Source: Clostridia bacterium
Lineage (GTDB): Bacteria; Bacillota; Clostridia; Peptostreptococcales; Anaerovoracaceae
Assembly: GCA_902363595.1 (NCBI GenBank)
Contig: CABJAP010000001.1
Coordinates: 496,001-560,000 of the forward strand
Direction of reading: 5' to 3'
Length of the DNA stretch: 64,000 bases
A program made the position numbers and the translations under genes. The notes below the pieces were generated by a model, which saw nothing but the letters and a program-made list of their open reading frames with translations, made no database searches and had not been told where the DNA came from. Shown here one piece after another: positions 52,072-60,919 of the stretch. Position 1 is the first letter of the stretch. The number at the start of each line of letters is the position of its first letter.

Positions 52072-53949
52072 TCAAGATTTTAACCAAATTCGATTTTTAT
52101 CTGGAGAAACTTTCTTTTTTGTTACGATATAATTCCTCAAAGCGTCTGTCATCGTAACACCGCTTTCTTTCCCATCAAATTTTCCTTCTGGGAATGTTCC
52201 CTTGATATAGGAGATGGTATACAGGGCGTCCGACTGCAATTTGCTGCCGTCCTCCATGGTCACATCAGCAACCCTGCCCCCCTCCTCATTATCCAAATGA
52301 TAAGTAACCTTCAGGCCAGATACGGCAAAGGGATGAAACCGGCTGACTTGGCCATCCTGCTGTTCTTTTTCCGACGTTGCTCCATATTCCAGCAGCGACA
52401 AAAGTTCGTTCCCTGTCACCGAAATGCTCATACCCTTTAGCGGTGTATCCGTCCGAGGTTTGGCGACACGGGTTATGTCATCTTCCGTGACAGCTCCTTT
52501 GTATAGCTTTGTGCCCGTCCCCCCTACCGGGTCATAACCGTTCACCTCCGATACACCGATCAGGGCAACATCCGCATCTGTGGCAGTACGCAAAGCATCT
52601 GCTTTCAAACAGCCGGTCTGCAAGACAGAAAAATCCGCCTCCGCCTCGCCTAATGCCGGAACGGACGGGGCTCCCTGCTCTAAAATCGAACTGCATTTAT
52701 CCAAAATTTCTTTGCTGTCCACCTCTCCTCGGATGAAGGCCCCAATATCGTTTTCCAATACAGACGAAAACATATCATAGGTGGGCCGCATGATATAGCG
52801 TCCGCTTTCGATCTGCGTGCGTATCTGCTCAAATACCGGATCGTCAGGGATCTCACCGTTAATGGTGGCGGGCATCATACCCAGCCCATCCTCGACTAGG
52901 AGCTTCTGTCCCTCCTCAGAGGCGATAAAATCCATAATTTTCATCACAGCCTTGAATTTTTTTTCGTTTCCCGGCTGCTTCAGTTCTTTGTTCGCTCCAA
53001 AATAGAAACCCAAGTTCAGAAGCCAGCCCTGGCCATCCGTCATGCTGAAATGGGGCATAAAGCAGAATTCATCCTTGCTGCTTTCATTGAGTATCTTTAT
53101 GTGGTCGATCTCCCCGCTGCCGATGGCCACCTGCCGGCGGACCAGCGCCTCCAGATTGGCGCTGAACGGAACCTCTATGTCCTCCGCCCGGACGGCCCCA
53201 ATATCCATCATACGCTGCATATCCTCAAAAGCAGTTTCCATTGGCGCCAGCGAAACTTTTTCCCCCGCCATGAGCTGATTATGCCATATTTGCCCGCTTA
53301 CCTGCGTCAGGGTATCCAGTGCGGAAAATACACAGTATTGGTAAAGCGTGTAGCTCTGCGAAGCAGAATCAAAATAACTGTTTCGAAATCCCCGAATCCC
53401 GGTCTTATCGATCTTCCTGCTTAAAGCTAACAGCTCTTCATAGTTTGTGGGGACTTCCCAGTTGTTCTTTTCAAACAGCGTCTTGTTATATATATTGCAA
53501 TTAAAGCTTAGCGGCCCCGGAATCAGGTATATATGGCCGTCTTCATCCGCTTGGAAGGCATTGCTGTTAATTTTAATAGGGAATTTCTGAGTGGACAAAT
53601 CGATCAACTGATCGGACATATCAATTTTGGGAATATGGCCTGCTTTCACCATTACGATGTCTCCAAAATCATTATTCTCCATGCGGGCAATATGTTCGCT
53701 GATCCGATACTGTCCCGTATAACAGTCCTGTACCAGCCTGATATCATCAAACCGCTCCTCCACGGACGCTGCAAAATGGTCCAGCTTGGAATTGCATGTT
53801 ATGGTTATGGTCAGCTTATCTTCATCGGACTTTGAGAGCCCCAGCAAAGCTTCATCCGCCCCAGCCTCCTGGGACGAACATCCCACCAGTATTCCCAGTA
53901 TGGCCGCCAGGCACGAAACTACGGCAAGCCCTTTTTTAAACTTCTTCAT
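52072..53949 (-). CDS. Solute-binding lipoprotein fused to a 5'-nucleotidase C-terminal-like domain
   Basis: A 625-residue lipoprotein with lipobox ILGILVGC-SS. Residues ~45-430 are an extracellular solute-binding protein type 1 fold, with HIYLIPGPLSFNCNIYNKTL, KNNWEVPTNYEELLALSRKI, FIASEEGQKLLVEDGLG and PTYDMFSSVLENDIGAFIRG. Residues ~445-600 match the 5'-nucleotidase C-terminal domain: CLKADALRTATDADVALIG, TPLKGMSISVTGNELLSLLE, FAVSGLKVTYHLDNEEGG. No ABC permease genes are near. The gene overlaps the hybrid kinase by 14 bases. It probably presents a ligand to that kinase's extracytoplasmic sensor; this role is inferred from gene order. Confidence 0.85.
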   Translation of the reverse strand: MKKFKKGLAVVSCLAAILGILVGCSSQEAGADEALLGLSKSDEDKLTITITCNSKLDHFAASVEERFDDIRLVQDCYTGQYRISEHIARMENNDFGDIVMVKAGHIPKIDMSDQLIDLSTQKFPIKINSNAFQADEDGHIYLIPGPLSFNCNIYNKTLFEKNNWEVPTNYEELLALSRKIDKTGIRGFRNSYFDSASQSYTLYQYCVFSALDTLTQVSGQIWHNQLMAGEKVSLAPMETAFEDMQRMMDIGAVRAEDIEVPFSANLEALVRRQVAIGSGEIDHIKILNESSKDEFCFMPHFSMTDGQGWLLNLGFYFGANKELKQPGNEKKFKAVMKIMDFIASEEGQKLLVEDGLGMMPATINGEIPDDPVFEQIRTQIESGRYIMRPTYDMFSSVLENDIGAFIRGEVDSKEILDKCSSILEQGAPSVPALGEAEADFSVLQTGCLKADALRTATDADVALIGVSEVNGYDPVGGTGTKLYKGAVTEDDITRVAKPRTDTPLKGMSISVTGNELLSLLEYGATSEKEQQDGQVSRFHPFAVSGLKVTYHLDNEEGGRVADVTMEDGSKLQSDALYTISYIKGTFPEGKFDGKESGVTMTDALRNYIVTKKKVSPDKNRIWLKS

Positions 53950-56476
53950 TCTGCCTCACCTCGTTTTCTGAGACCAATTTCCGGATCTCTTTCATCATAA
54001 CGGTTAAATCCAATGGTTTGGCAAAATGGGCGTTCATTCCCACCTTTTTCGCCAGCGCGATATCATCAGAGAATGCATCGGCTGTCATTGCGAAAATCAG
54101 CACTTGGCCTGCATCTGCCCGTTCCATCTGCCGGATGGATTTTGTTGCCTCATACCCGTTCATGACAGGCATTTGTATGTCCATGAAAATCATATCATAA
54201 AAACCGAACGGCGAATGTTCAAAGCGCTCCACAGCTTCCTGTCCGTCATGGGCCGCATCCACCGCCGCGCCTGCGCTTGACAAAATCTCCTGGGCAATCT
54301 CTAGGTTTATATCATTATCATCGACCAGCAACAGTTTTTTACCCGATAAAACCTCCTGATCCAGGATTTGCATCGGCTGCTCCCAGTCGCAATGGAGGTA
54401 ATATTTTTGGATATTATGGTAGAGCGTTGATTTAAAGAAGGGTTTTTGGATAAACCCGTTAATTCCCGTTTCACCAGCCTCCACTTCTATGCCGGACCAG
54501 TCATAGGCGCTGATAATCAGAATTGGGACCTCTTCTCCCACAATCTCCCGAATTGCCTTTGCCGTATTGGTTCCTTCCAGATCCGGCATACGCCAATCCA
54601 AAAAAATCATTTGATAATCGTTTCCGTTCTCAGCAGCCTCCGCAGTCATGTTGACTGCATCCCTGCCCCCATAAGCAATATCCGCCTTCGCTCCCAGCTC
54701 CTCCAGATAGCCGGCCGCGGAGCGGCAGGTTTCCGGATCATCATCGGCCACCAATACGCGGATAGCCGGCAGCTTCATCTCCTCCGGCGCACCGTCAATG
54801 GGAATATCCACCTCCACAGTAAATACGCTCCCCTTGCCCGGTTCACTATGGACGGTAATAAAACCGCCCATCATGGTCACGATCATCTTTGTAATGGCAA
54901 GCCCCAGGCCGCTGCCCTCGATTTTATCGACCCTGCTGTCCCGTTCTCTGGTAAATAGCGTGAACAGATTCTTCTGGAATTCGCCGGACATTCCGATTCC
55001 TGTATCCGCCACTTTAAAAATAAAGTGGGCAAAGGTTTCATCCTTTGCAGGCTCTTCTATCACATCCAGACTGATGCTGCCTCCCTCCGGTGTGAATTTT
55101 ACGGCGTTTCCCAATAAATTGATCATCACCTGGTTCATGCGCAGAGAATCGAAAATCAAATTCTCATGGCGGATACTATGTAATCGGATATTAAATACCT
55201 GCTTTTTACGGTGAACGGTCGGCTGAGTAATGCTTACCAGATTCTGCATCAGATCCACCAGCGAGGCCGTATCGTTATTGAGAACCATTTTGCCGCTCTC
55301 AATCTTGGACATGTCCAGAATATCATTGATCAGCCCCACCAGCAGGCGGCCGGACAAATCTATCTTTTTCAGGCAGTCCTCCACTTTATCCGATTCCCCG
55401 ATATGGTCCTGCGCGATCTTTGTCATCCCGATGATGGCATTCATCGGTGTCCGTATGTCATGGGACATATTGGAAAGGAACTGGCTTTTGGATCGATTGG
55501 CGCTTTCGGCGGCCTTGCGCGCAGCCTCTTCTGCTCTCAGCACTTTTCTGGCCGAATCCGAATACAGCAGGATAAAGGCGACCACAATCAGGGCGCCGAT
55601 CAGAAACATACACAGAAAAGTAATCATCGAAGAGTGCATCAAACGTCCGCTGACCACATCGACAGGCACCATGGTAACCAGCTGCCAGTCGTCCACGCCC
55701 ACCGGCGTATGGTTTATGTAATATTCCGTATCTCTTAAATCAACCGTCATCAGTTCCTGCTCGCCGCTCCGTATATGACTTCGGAGATCATCAAGGGAGC
55801 CGCGCTTGAATTCAGCCTCTTCCAGGCTGTTTATCATATTATAGCCGGGGATGACTTCTTCCTGGCCGGAGCGGAAAAGGGCGACACCATCCTGGTGGAT
55901 GATGTACATCATGACTTCTCCGTTATAAGCCTGGATATTGAGCATATCGAAGAGGTTTTTGCTGTTGTAGGACACGCCCAATGCGCAAATGTTTTTGCCG
56001 TTAATGTTTTGTTTATCGATCGGTATAAAAAATATCAAACTGCCTTCTGTAGAAAGCATGTTGTCAAGGATAATTGGCTGCCTGTCCGTAAGCAGTTTTG
56101 CAGTAACTTCTTTGCTTGATAGCAGCGAAAAGGATTGTTTCCTGTCGTAATACATTGCGTTCTCATCCACCAGGCATAAGGAATCAAATCCAAAATCCTC
56201 TTTCTTTTCCTGAATATAGCTGCCCAAGGCCGTCCAATTATCGCCGGGCGAGTCCAAAAAATACCGGTAAAACATATCGAGCATATTCCAGTGGTCGCGA
56301 GACTGCTTTTCGATGGATGAAGCAATCTGCCCCGACAATTCATCCAAATACTGAGAACCTTCCTCATATGTCGTCTGGCGAATCAGCATAGAATTAAAGA
56401 TAAGCGTGACGGCTACAATTAAGCCGAAACCTATCACAAGTATTTTTTTCCAAAACTTTATTAAATAGTTTTTCAT
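53936..56476 (-). CDS. Hybrid sensor histidine kinase with two receiver domains
   Basis: An 846-residue kinase. It has an N-terminal helix, an extracytoplasmic dCACHE-like sensor (about 35-290), a second helix (about 295-318), a HisKA domain with the phospho-histidine in FLSNMSHDIRTPMNAIIGM, and a HATPase_c domain with NLLGNAVKFTPEGG and GSGLGLAITKM. Two receivers follow: VLVADDDPET with FLDWRMPDLEG, and LLLVDDNDINLE with FMDIQMPVMNGYEAT. No Hpt or output domain is present, so the phosphate goes to an external partner or back. It is translationally coupled to the solute-binding lipoprotein. The start at 56476 has only a weak site (GGGACACGG). Confidence 0.93.
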   Translation of the reverse strand: MKNYLIKFWKKILVIGFGLIVAVTLIFNSMLIRQTTYEEGSQYLDELSGQIASSIEKQSRDHWNMLDMFYRYFLDSPGDNWTALGSYIQEKKEDFGFDSLCLVDENAMYYDRKQSFSLLSSKEVTAKLLTDRQPIILDNMLSTEGSLIFFIPIDKQNINGKNICALGVSYNSKNLFDMLNIQAYNGEVMMYIIHQDGVALFRSGQEEVIPGYNMINSLEEAEFKRGSLDDLRSHIRSGEQELMTVDLRDTEYYINHTPVGVDDWQLVTMVPVDVVSGRLMHSSMITFLCMFLIGALIVVAFILLYSDSARKVLRAEEAARKAAESANRSKSQFLSNMSHDIRTPMNAIIGMTKIAQDHIGESDKVEDCLKKIDLSGRLLVGLINDILDMSKIESGKMVLNNDTASLVDLMQNLVSITQPTVHRKKQVFNIRLHSIRHENLIFDSLRMNQVMINLLGNAVKFTPEGGSISLDVIEEPAKDETFAHFIFKVADTGIGMSGEFQKNLFTLFTRERDSRVDKIEGSGLGLAITKMIVTMMGGFITVHSEPGKGSVFTVEVDIPIDGAPEEMKLPAIRVLVADDDPETCRSAAGYLEELGAKADIAYGGRDAVNMTAEAAENGNDYQMIFLDWRMPDLEGTNTAKAIREIVGEEVPILIISAYDWSGIEVEAGETGINGFIQKPFFKSTLYHNIQKYYLHCDWEQPMQILDQEVLSGKKLLLVDDNDINLEIAQEILSSAGAAVDAAHDGQEAVERFEHSPFGFYDMIFMDIQMPVMNGYEATKSIRQMERADAGQVLIFAMTADAFSDDIALAKKVGMNAHFAKPLDLTVMMKEIRKLVSENEVRQNEEV

Positions 56477-56672
56477 TGATCCGTGTCCCATCTTTTATAC
56501 GATCTTCTTTTGATCTTTTGCAGCCTTGGTACCCATACAGAACTATTGTACTGGATCAGAACCGGAAAATCAACTGCAATTTCCTATTGGGACGCTGCCC
56601 TTTTCTCTTTTGATCGCAAGCAAAATGAGCCTGCCGTTTTTATCCGGCGGACCCTCTTGCAGCATATTTTAA

Positions 56673-56849
56673 CTAAATCAAATCCTTGCGTTCCGCGCGG
56701 TATACGGACAGTGCTGCAAACCCAAAGGGAAAACGGCTGGGAATATCAAGCTGTTTACCATTGTGAAATCGCCCACATTGGCTTGTTAAAAAATTTTTCA
56801 GTATGGTGCTGATTTCCATGTCGTCTCCTACCAATAAAATCTTATTCAT
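56673..56849 (-). pseudogene. Truncated response-regulator remnant
   Basis: A 58-residue frame starting MNKILLVGDDMEISTILKNF, the beta1-alpha1 part of a receiver domain, with GDD in place of the usual EDD/DDD. After LTSQ the similarity ends and the sequence stops at 56673, well before the phospho-acceptor. Its ATG overlaps the end of the PadR gene. The 365 bp between PadR and the hybrid kinase hold nothing else convincing. Confidence 0.55.
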
Positions 56850-57423
56850 TTGCAAAGCTTTCCTTTTTTGTTAAAACGTCCGTCTTTCGGCTCTGACCCG
56901 GCTGTTCGATTTTCAATGTGTCAATCCACGTTTCAATCGCCTGTGCCAGGGTATATTGCTGATGCAAAACGGCCATGCCGGTCGCTGGAATTTCCGGATC
57001 GTTTTCTTTTGCGGCAAGGTTTTCTTCCAGATATCCTTTTAACACTTTGATGTTGCTTCCGATCTCTTGCAGACATTCCGCCTGTTTTTCTTTTGGCAGA
57101 CTTTCCAAGTTGACAATCACGGCATTGAAATCCAGAAACAAATGGATAGGCTTGCAGGAAATTTCCTTCATCAGCCGTTGAAATTGCTCATTCCCTTTTT
57201 CGGTCAACGAATAAATGGATTTCTCCGGCATCCGCCCTTCCTTTTCTATGCGGCTTTTGATGTACCCGTTTTCCTCCAGTTGTATGACTTTTTTATAAAT
57301 GGAAGGCGTGCTGATCTTGACCCATTTTGAAATATTGCGATATTCCACTTGCTTCTGAAGGTCATAAGCGCTTAACGCTTCTTTCTTTAACATTCCTAAT
57401 ACAATTAAATCAATGGTCGCCAT
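56842..57423 (-). CDS. PadR family transcriptional regulator
   Basis: A 193-residue regulator with the PadR winged helix at residues 1-80 (IDLIVLGMLKKEALSAYDLQ, STPSIYKKVIQLEENGYI, IYSLTEKGNEQFQRLM) and a helical C-terminal Vir_act_alpha_C-like dimerisation domain with QQYTLAQAIETWIDTL. The start at 57423 follows AGGAGG; the frame extension to 57489 crosses the operator region. It is divergent from a MATE pump and surrounded by palindromes that fit PadR sites, so it probably represses both. Confidence 0.92.
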   Translation of the reverse strand: MATIDLIVLGMLKKEALSAYDLQKQVEYRNISKWVKISTPSIYKKVIQLEENGYIKSRIEKEGRMPEKSIYSLTEKGNEQFQRLMKEISCKPIHLFLDFNAVIVNLESLPKEKQAECLQEIGSNIKVLKGYLEENLAAKENDPEIPATGMAVLHQQYTLAQAIETWIDTLKIEQPGQSRKTDVLTKKESFANE

Positions 57424-57450
57424 AAAATTTTCCTCCTTGCGCTCTTGACA

Positions 57451-57471
57451 ACTACTATAAATTATAGTAGT
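57451..57471. promoter_or_regulatory. PadR operator-like palindrome 1
   Basis: ACTACTATAA-A-TTATAGTAGT is a perfect 21-bp palindrome, 27 bp before the PadR start. It shares the TATA-TAGTAG core with palindrome 2. Confidence 0.7.
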
Positions 57472-57483
57472 ATTCTGTTTGCA

Positions 57484-57514
57484 TTTCAACTAGTATAATT
57501 TATAGTAGTTGAAA
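57484..57514. promoter_or_regulatory. PadR operator-like palindrome 2
   Basis: TTTCAACTA ... TAGTTGAAA flanks TATAATTTATA with one asymmetric G pair; a 31-bp dyad, 33 bp before the MATE start codon. It lies where it could block both divergent promoters. Confidence 0.7.
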
Positions 57515-57546
57515 TTATACTTTTGTTTTGTGAAAGGAGACACATT

Positions 57547-58893
57547 ATGAATGGTCAAAACAAAAAAATGGAGCTCTTGGGGACTGCTCCGATTCCCAAA
57601 GCGCTCCTGGCTATGGGGATCCCTACCATGATCGGTATGCTGGTCAACGCCCTCTATAATCTTGTAGATGCTTATTTTGTCAGCGGCCTGGGGGAAAGTC
57701 AGATGGGGGCTATTTCTGTCGTATATCCTCTGGGGCAGGTGATCGTAGGATTGGGGCTGCTGTTCGGAAACGGAGCTGCCTCTTATATTTCCAGGCTTTT
57801 GGGGTCGGGAAACTTAGAAAAAGCCAATAAAATTGCAAGCACCGCATTATACAGCAGTCTTTTCGCAGGAGCATTGGTCATCGCCTTGTCCGTTGTTTTC
57901 CTGCATCCGATTTTAAAACTGCTGGGCGCGACCCCGGGCATCCTGCCCTATGCGGCGACCTATGCCGGTATTTATCTCATTTCCTGCATCTTCAATGTAT
58001 TCAACGTGACGATGAACAATATCGTCACCAGTGAAGGCGCTGCGAAAATCACCATGTGCGCTTTATTATTGGGCGCGGTCCTCAACATCGGATTGGATCC
58101 CCTGTTTATTTACACGTTGGACCTGGGCATTGCCGGAGCGGCAATTGCTACCGCAATCTCCCAAATCCTGTCTACATCGGTGTACCTGCTGTACATGTTC
58201 AGAAAGAAAAGCGTTTTTCTATTCAAAATCAAGGATTGTACTTATTCAAAAGAAATCATGTCCCAAATCTTTAAGATCGGAATGCCTACTCTCGTTTTCC
58301 AAGTATTGACGAGCCTTTCCATCTCTTTCATCAACAACGCCGCGGGGAATTACAGCGACGCTGTGATCGCGGCAATGGGCGTGGTGACCCGCCTTGTGTC
58401 CATAGGCAGCCTGACGGTCTTTGGCTTTATCAAAGGGTTTCAGCCGATCGCCGGCTACAGCTACGGGGCAAGAAAGTTTGACCGCCTGCATAAATCGATC
58501 CGCACTTCCATACTGTGGTCAACGATTTTCTGTGTTGTTTTGGGCTTGGTCTTAATACTGTTTTCTACCTCAATTCTCTCCCAATTCTCAACTGGTAATG
58601 TCGAAATGGTTGCTGTAGGGGCTAAGGCCCTGCGGGCAAATGGGATCACATTTATGCTTTTCGGGTTTTATACGGTGTATTCTTCTCTCTTCCTGGCCTT
58701 AGGCAAGGGAAAGGAAGGCTTTATCCTCGGCGCCTGCAGGCAGGGGCTCTGCTTCATTCCGGTTGTCCTCATCCTGCCGCTTTTTTGGGGCATCAACGGA
58801 ATTTTATATGCCCAGCCCATTGCAGATGTCTTATCAGCTGTGATTGCTGTGTTTATGGCGGTTCATCTGCACAGACGGCTGGAGGTGTGTTGA
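57547..58893 (+). CDS. MATE family efflux transporter
   Basis: A 448-residue MepA-like MATE exporter with twelve transmembrane segments. It has PKALLAMGIPTMIGMLVNAL with YNLVDAYFVSGLGESQMGA, and the second-half GFIKGFQPIAGYSYGARKFD. AAAGGAG lies 8 bases before the ATG at 57547. It is divergent from the PadR gene and probably induced when PadR binds a toxic ligand. It is a separate lineage from the MATE at 24628. Confidence 0.92.
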   Translation: MNGQNKKMELLGTAPIPKALLAMGIPTMIGMLVNALYNLVDAYFVSGLGESQMGAISVVYPLGQVIVGLGLLFGNGAASYISRLLGSGNLEKANKIASTALYSSLFAGALVIALSVVFLHPILKLLGATPGILPYAATYAGIYLISCIFNVFNVTMNNIVTSEGAAKITMCALLLGAVLNIGLDPLFIYTLDLGIAGAAIATAISQILSTSVYLLYMFRKKSVFLFKIKDCTYSKEIMSQIFKIGMPTLVFQVLTSLSISFINNAAGNYSDAVIAAMGVVTRLVSIGSLTVFGFIKGFQPIAGYSYGARKFDRLHKSIRTSILWSTIFCVVLGLVLILFSTSILSQFSTGNVEMVAVGAKALRANGITFMLFGFYTVYSSLFLALGKGKEGFILGACRQGLCFIPVVLILPLFWGINGILYAQPIADVLSAVIAVFMAVHLHRRLEVC

Positions 58894-59348
58894 CGTGGAT
58901 TGTGATTTTTTGTCCGGATTGGTTTCGGGAAAAAAGCCTTAGATTTTTTGGAAATTTACCTTTTTTTCAACGGTTGCGCCCCCTTAATCTGATTTGAATC
59001 CGCTTTTTACATGCCTGGCACTCATTTTTCCAAGACGAGGCCTCGCAGCCCCGCATCTTTGCGTAAAAAATCTCGGATTTTTTTGAAGTTTACCGGATTT
59101 CGGCTGTTGCTGAAAGTCTGCGCCGCACTGCGCCACACCACGTCAGACATGGCAGACCGCTCCCGCAGCTTTGATAGATGGAAAACACGGTTTCTTTCAA
59201 AGAAGCCATGGCAAAACTCGGCATCTCCGAGACGGATCTTAACGAAGCGGAGGACGTGGAAGCAGGCGTTATTCCGGTGGAATCAAATTATCCTTAATTG
59301 CATCCAGAATTTTTAACCCCCTCGAATTCGAAGGGGTTAAAACCCGGA
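58894..59348. other. Intergenic region with dispersed-repeat copies B and C
   Basis: Two segments, 58926-58976 and 59060-59110, resemble each other and 8027-8080: a G/A-rich head, a T6-8 run, then AATTTACC and CAACGGTTG-like ends. A small reading frame lies at 59178-59297 and a hairpin TTAACCCC ... GGGGTTAA at 59313-59340 between the convergent genes. A longer plus frame at 59011-59316 has no ribosome site and looks accidental. Confidence 0.4.
59178..59297 (+). CDS. Possible 39-residue protein or gene fragment
   Basis: The frame reads MENTVSFKEAMAKLGISETD and ends EAGVIPVESNYP. Its acidic, codon-regular composition looks like coding sequence and differs from the surrounding repeats. There is no clear ribosome site, so it may be the 3' end of a lost gene. 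I do not recognise the family. Confidence 0.25.
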   Translation: MENTVSFKEAMAKLGISETDLNEAEDVEAGVIPVESNYP

Positions 59349-59921
59349 TTATTCTAGCAGCCTTCCATTATCATTCCACTCTCCATACATGATTCCTTTT
59401 CTAGTATTTTCAATCAATTTTTTTAATCTACTCTGAAACAGCTCCGGCTGTTTCTTTTTGATTTGGATTGTATCGATTCGTACTCGTTGATATAACTGCG
59501 GAAATTTATTGAAGTTTTCCCAAACTACAGAATCACTTTTCAAAGCTTGCAAAAGCTCTTCATCAATCACAAACCCATTTGGTGACATGTCAGGCAATAC
59601 CGCTCTACCTGCATCTGTCATTTTTCCTTTGCGTTCCAATCTTCTGCATCGTTCTTTATTCAGCTCTGACCATATGCTGCCCTTTCTTCGTGGGGCCAGT
59701 CTCTGTACAGTTATTCCGCTATCCATCTTTTTTGTTGTGCTATCGATCCAGCCAAAACACATGGCTTCCTCAACTGCGTCTATATACCAGAAAGTGCCAT
59801 TATCAACCGGCCTTCCACGTTTCACTGCCACCCAGCATTCTTTTTCCTTGTCATGATTATCTTTTAGCCACTCTCGCAATTCATCGCGATTTTTAGCTGT
59901 AAGCAAATTCTTCAATTCCAT
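59349..59921 (-). CDS. YdeI/OmpD-associated family protein
   Basis: A 190-residue member of the YdeI family: NRDELREWLKDNHDKEKECWV, EEAMCFGWIDSTTKKMDSG, RLAPRRKGSIWSELNKER and a C-terminal helical part LKKLIENTRKGIMYGEWN. Function is unknown; family members are linked with bacteriocin or stress protection. It lies 63 bp downstream of the SIMPL gene. About 70 bp of its 3' end recur at 60655-60726. Confidence 0.85.
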   Translation of the reverse strand: MELKNLLTAKNRDELREWLKDNHDKEKECWVAVKRGRPVDNGTFWYIDAVEEAMCFGWIDSTTKKMDSGITVQRLAPRRKGSIWSELNKERCRRLERKGKMTDAGRAVLPDMSPNGFVIDEELLQALKSDSVVWENFNKFPQLYQRVRIDTIQIKKKQPELFQSRLKKLIENTRKGIMYGEWNDNGRLLE

Positions 59922-59984
59922 ACCAGTTCTCCAAATTCTTATTTGTCCAAATTGCTCTGAAGTTTAACTCAAAACTTCATATGC

Positions 59985-60647
59985 TCACTCAATCTCCCAT
60001 ACGAAGGTGGCCGTGTCACTCACATGAATGTCATCTGGCTCAATCTCGATTGAATTTTCCATCACAGGTGCTGCATCATACAAATACTCTTCTGCCAAAC
60101 TATATCTGGTATTGGAGTAGATGTTCAGCTCACTCCAGTTATAATCAATCGAAAGGAGCTGCCCCAGTTTTACGCCGGATGCTTCACAGAGCAGTTCTGC
60201 CTTTCGCTTTGCATTGGAAGCCGCCTCACGCAGGAGATTCTCCTTTACTGCCGTAGCATCCTTTACGGTAAAGGAAATACTCAACTCTGGGTGTGCCAGA
60301 CATTTTGCGATAGTTGCCAATGCCCGTGACAATTTCTTCATATCAAAATCAAACGAGAGCTTCAACTGGTGGCTGCATACGAAGCCGTTAAATACTTTTT
60401 GGTAGTTTCCCTGCTTATCTTTGTAACTGTCGTAATCTGTATCCACATGAAAATTCGTAGTCTTCACAGCATCTTTCTCCAAACCAATGGAAACAAGACT
60501 ATCATTTAGCTGTATTAACTGCTCTGCTGCCTTATCCATTGCTTTATCGTATTCCTCATCCTTGGCTTTCAGTTTCATGGAAAGTACTACAAAGTCAGGT
60601 TTTGTTAATATTTTACCGACTCCTTTTACTGTAATTGTTCTTAACAT
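59985..60647 (-). CDS. SIMPL (DUF541) domain protein
   Basis: A 220-residue protein of the SIMPL/DUF541 family. It begins with LRTITVKGVGKILTKPDFVV, typical of the family's first strand, and has FNGFVCSHQLKLSFDFDMKK and REAASNAKRKAELLCEASGV. Unlike many relatives it has no signal peptide, so it is probably cytoplasmic. Family members form ring-like oligomers and have been linked to oxidative stress or kinase signalling. The start at 60647 follows AAGGAG. It is bracketed by direct repeats of the YdeI gene end. Confidence 0.85.
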   Translation of the reverse strand: MLRTITVKGVGKILTKPDFVVLSMKLKAKDEEYDKAMDKAAEQLIQLNDSLVSIGLEKDAVKTTNFHVDTDYDSYKDKQGNYQKVFNGFVCSHQLKLSFDFDMKKLSRALATIAKCLAHPELSISFTVKDATAVKENLLREAASNAKRKAELLCEASGVKLGQLLSIDYNWSELNIYSNTRYSLAEEYLYDAAPVMENSIEIEPDDIHVSDTATFVWEIE

Positions 60648-60654
60648 ATTCGCT

Positions 60655-60730
60655 CCTTCCATTATCTTTCCACTCTCTATACATGATTCCTTCTCTAGTA
60701 TTTTCAATCAAATTTTTCAATCTACTTTAT
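60655..60730 (-). pseudogene. Remnant of a YdeI gene 3' end
   Basis: The minus strand reads RLKNLIENTREGIMYREWKD, matching the last residues of the YdeI protein at 59349 (LKKLIENTRKGIMYGEWNDN). At DNA level about 62 of 68-70 bases agree. A stop codon lies directly upstream in that frame, so only the tail survives. Confidence 0.75.
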
Positions 60731-60735
60731 CATAG

Positions 60736-60891
60736 TTATCGTTCGATAACGAACCTCACCGTTTCCTTCAATTGCTCACTAAATTCTTCAAGTTCCTCAT
60801 AGGTGATCGCACCTTCATTTATGAGCGAAACAATGTTATAAACCAGCTTCGAACTATTAGTATAGGTCCACCAAATCCACTGAGCCTGCAT
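60736..60891 (-). CDS. Small helical protein or gene tail, 51 residues
   Basis: The frame reads MQAQWIWWTYTNSSKLVYNI, then ITYEELEEFSEQLKETVRFV and a TAA. It is amphipathic and acidic, with good codon phase, but lacks a ribosome site, and a stop lies four codons upstream. It may be the surviving end of a larger gene. The family is not recognised. Confidence 0.4.
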   Translation of the reverse strand: MQAQWIWWTYTNSSKLVYNIVSLINEGAITYEELEEFSEQLKETVRFVIER

Positions 60892-60919
60892 GAGCTCAAA
60901 TCACAAGCCGACTGTATGA

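Noticed and set aside
59011..59316. Plus-strand 101-codon frame
   Set aside because: It runs through dispersed-repeat sequence, has no ribosome site and has the Arg/Ser-rich composition of a chance frame; the 39-codon frame inside it in another phase looks more like coding.
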